Below are positions 62,453 through 64,000 of a stretch of DNA of 64,000 nt, one piece after another (the first letter of the stretch is position 1; each line of letters starts with the position of its first letter). Made by a program: the position numbers and the translations under genes. Origin of the DNA: Flavobacterium noncentrifugens (lineage in GTDB: Bacteria; Bacteroidota; Bacteroidia; Flavobacteriales; Flavobacteriaceae); NCBI RefSeq assembly GCF_900100375.1, contig NZ_FNEZ01000005.1, forward strand, positions 271,913-335,912, in the 5' to 3' direction. Under the pieces are notes generated by a model. The model did no database searches and was not told the origin of the DNA. It was given only the letters and a program-made list of their open reading frames with translations.

Positions 62453-63688
62453 TTGAATTTAGAATATTTTATCGCCAAAAGACTCATTACTGCTAAAGGC
62501 AGTAAAAGTAGTATTTCTGCGCCAATTATAAAAATTGCCATTTCGGCGATCGCCATCGGAATGATTATGATGATCGTTTCGGTTGCGACAGGAATCGGGC
62601 TGCAACAAAAAATACGCCAGAAAGTTTCGGCTTTCAACGGGCATATTATCATTACGAATTATGAAGACAACCAGTCGCAGGTGAGTATGACGCCGATTTC
62701 GACGCATCAGAATTTTTACCCGAAATTTACTTCCGTTTCCGGGATCAGCCACATTCAGGCCGTGGGCAGCAAAGCCGGAATCATCCGCACCGCCGATGCT
62801 TTTGAAGGCATCATATATAAAGGAGTCGGAAAAGATTACCAATGGGACAATATTAAAGAATACCTCATTTCGGGAAAAATCCCAGATGTTTCGCATCAAC
62901 TCAATCAGCAGGTTTTAATTTCAAAATACCTTGCCGACCGGTTAAACCTTAAAACCGGCGACCGTTTCAATACCTTCTTCATGAAGGAAAACGGAAACGG
63001 CCTGCCAAACCTGCGCGTTTTTGAAATCGCCGGAATTTACAATTCGGGTTTCCAGGAATTCGATGCCGCATATATTATAGGAGACATTCGCCATTTGCAG
63101 CGCATCAATAAATGGAAGCCGGATCAGGTGGGCGCATTTGAGGTTTTCGTAGATGATTTTTCAAAGATCAAGGAAAAAGGCGAAGAAGTGTATAAAGAAA
63201 CCGGCTCGACGCTCGACACCCAAACCATTGTTGAGAAATATTACTATATATTCGAATGGCTGCAATTGTTTGATTTCAATATTGTCGTGATTCTTGTCAT
63301 TATGATCATCGTCGCGACTATTAATATGGTCGTCGCATTGTTGGTGCTCATTCTCGAGCGCACGCAAATGATCGGAATTTTGAAAGCGCTCGGTGCAAAC
63401 AACTGGACAGTTCGAAAAGTCTTCCTGTACAATGCATTCTATTTAATATTGCGCGGATTGTTCTGGGGCAACATCATTGGCATCGGATTGGTTTTTGCGC
63501 AAAAGTATTTCGGGATCATCAAACTGAATCCCGAAAATTATTATGTAAACGAAGCGCCGGTCTATTTCAACTGGATGTATATTTTGGCTTTAAATGTTGG
63601 CACCGTTGTAATTTGTTTGCTTGTTTTATTGATTCCTTCTTACGTGATTACAAAAATTTCCCCGGTCAAAGCGATCCGTTTCGAGTAG
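62453..63688 (+). CDS. LolC/FtsX-type ABC transporter permease
   Basis: 411 residues with a TTG start (NLEYFIAKRLITAKGSKSSISAPI); no ATG lies between the -7 box and the first residues of the family's conserved N-terminus. Four membrane segments: IIKIAISAIAIGMIMMIVSVA near 25, then three at the end (FNIVVILVIMIIVATINMVVALLVLI; LYNAFYLILRGLFWGNIIGIGLVFA; ILALNVGTVVICLLVLLIPSYVI), with a large periplasmic MacB-like domain between. LVLILERTQMIGILKALGA is the FtsX coupling motif. Likely lipoprotein release; the ATPase is not in view. Confidence 0.88.
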   Translation: MNLEYFIAKRLITAKGSKSSISAPIIKIAISAIAIGMIMMIVSVATGIGLQQKIRQKVSAFNGHIIITNYEDNQSQVSMTPISTHQNFYPKFTSVSGISHIQAVGSKAGIIRTADAFEGIIYKGVGKDYQWDNIKEYLISGKIPDVSHQLNQQVLISKYLADRLNLKTGDRFNTFFMKENGNGLPNLRVFEIAGIYNSGFQEFDAAYIIGDIRHLQRINKWKPDQVGAFEVFVDDFSKIKEKGEEVYKETGSTLDTQTIVEKYYYIFEWLQLFDFNIVVILVIMIIVATINMVVALLVLILERTQMIGILKALGANNWTVRKVFLYNAFYLILRGLFWGNIIGIGLVFAQKYFGIIKLNPENYYVNEAPVYFNWMYILALNVGTVVICLLVLLIPSYVITKISPVKAIRFE

Positions 63689-63698
63689 TTTTTATTTA

Positions 63699-63752
63699 CA
63701 GGAGCTATTTGCTTCGCCAATTCGCTGCGCTCGTGTCCCGCTTTTATTCTTT
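63699..63752 (+). repeat. Truncated subfamily A repeat
   Basis: CAGGAGCTATTTGCTTCGCC and CCCGCTTTTATTCTTTC match the left part of the element; the right half is missing, and a full copy follows at once. Confidence 0.65.
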
Positions 63753-63753
63753 C

Positions 63754-63864
63754 AGGAGCTATTTCCCGCTTTGCGCTGCAATCTTTTTTATAGATTTTCC
63801 TTCCGCTGCGCTACAGTAAACCCATAAAAAAGGATTTCCGCTTCAATCGGGGCTAGGGGCATTG
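63754..63864 (+). repeat. Dispersed inverted-repeat element, subfamily A
   Basis: AGGAGCTATTTCCCGCTTTG, CGCTGCAATCTTTTTT, centre with CCGCTGCGCTACAG, AAAAAAGGATTTCCGCTTCAATC, GGGGCTAGGGGCATTG. The best-preserved A copy. Confidence 0.85.
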
Positions 63865-63978
63865 TGTTCAAAATGGGCATCTTGGTAAACCGAAGCAAAA
63901 ACCTTCAAAAAAACTTTCGCCTTCAAAAAACTACCTTCCAGCGAGTTACATAATTTCAACAAAAAACTATCAAATTAA

Positions 63979-64000
63979 ATGCTCAAAAAGTTTGGAAAAG
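63979..64000 (+). CDS. Possible start of a further gene (partial)
   Basis: ATG at 63979 opens a frame that reads MLKKFGK to the right edge. Only seven codons are visible, so this is a guess from its placement after AT-rich sequence. Confidence 0.3.

Larger units (their letters stand above)
63689..63978 (+). other. Intergenic region after the permease gene
   Basis: 290 bp: a truncated copy (63699-63752) and a full copy (63754-63864) of the subfamily A repeat in direct tandem, then AT-rich sequence leading to a possible gene start at 63979. Confidence 0.6.

Noticed and set aside
13655..63864. CRISPR array made of the repeated elements
   Set aside because: Copies are kilobases apart in both orientations with variable centres; no regular spacers and no cas genes.

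Overview
The window is one continuous stretch of a Bacteroidota chromosome, almost certainly Flavobacterium or a close relative. The supports are: gliding-motility ATPase GldA; three proteins with type IX secretion (T9SS) C-terminal sorting domains; a GLPGLI protein next to an outer-membrane beta-barrel; the ExbB-ExbD-ExbD-TonB operon; a split methionine synthase; DUF3857 proteins; and many promoters of the Bacteroidota type (-7 box TAnnTTTG, sometimes TTG about 20 bp upstream). Shine-Dalgarno sites are generally absent, so several starts were chosen from these -7 boxes. There are no rRNA, tRNA, CRISPR, phage or transposase genes.

Layout. 1-6.4 kb: deoxynucleoside kinase with a propeller-like secreted protein, GLPGLI protein plus outer-membrane barrel, a lipoprotein hydrolase. 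6.4-18.6 kb: methionine/SAM block: metK (minus), a T9SS adhesin-like protein, metY-osmC-metX-hom, then split metH and metF. 18.6-22.3 kb: PagL-like protein, GIN-domain lipoprotein, gldA, small outer-membrane protein. 22.3-26.5 kb: aromatic amino acid operon (prephenate dehydratase, aminotransferase, prephenate dehydrogenase, DAHP synthase-chorismate mutase). 26.6-37.8 kb: rsgA-dtd, three tandem DUF3857 proteins, MazG-like pyrophosphohydrolase, aroA, queA. 38-45.7 kb: kynureninase, T9SS M36 metalloprotease, arginase-family hydrolase, kynurenine 3-monooxygenase, NDH-2. 45.8-57 kb: T9SS leucine-rich-repeat protein, HerA-like ATPase, and the exbB-exbD-exbD-tonB-PstS-like-TPR operon. 57-64 kb: queE, small TonB-like protein, class V aminotransferase, methyltransferase, Fe/Zn-cluster protein, NamZ-type muramidase, LolC/FtsX-type permease.

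The most interesting content is regulatory RNA. Upstream of metY lie two tandem short ORFs, both rich in Met and Cys codons, each followed by an intrinsic terminator and each carrying, near its own 3' end, a segment able to pair with the 5' arm of that terminator. This is the architecture of ribosome-mediated attenuation, here duplicated and reading two sulfur amino acids. The aromatic operon has a matching device: a 23-codon leader rich in Phe and Tyr with a perfect 8-nt antiterminator. A clear SAM-I riboswitch precedes metH, and a SAM-II-like element begins right at the predicted 5' end of the metK transcript. One methionine pathway thus appears to be read by three different RNA mechanisms. 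A second theme is a family of GC-rich, inverted-repeat dispersed elements (two subfamilies) at gene ends; one supplies the last codons and stop of the NDH-2 gene and one sits between the SAM-I riboswitch and metH.
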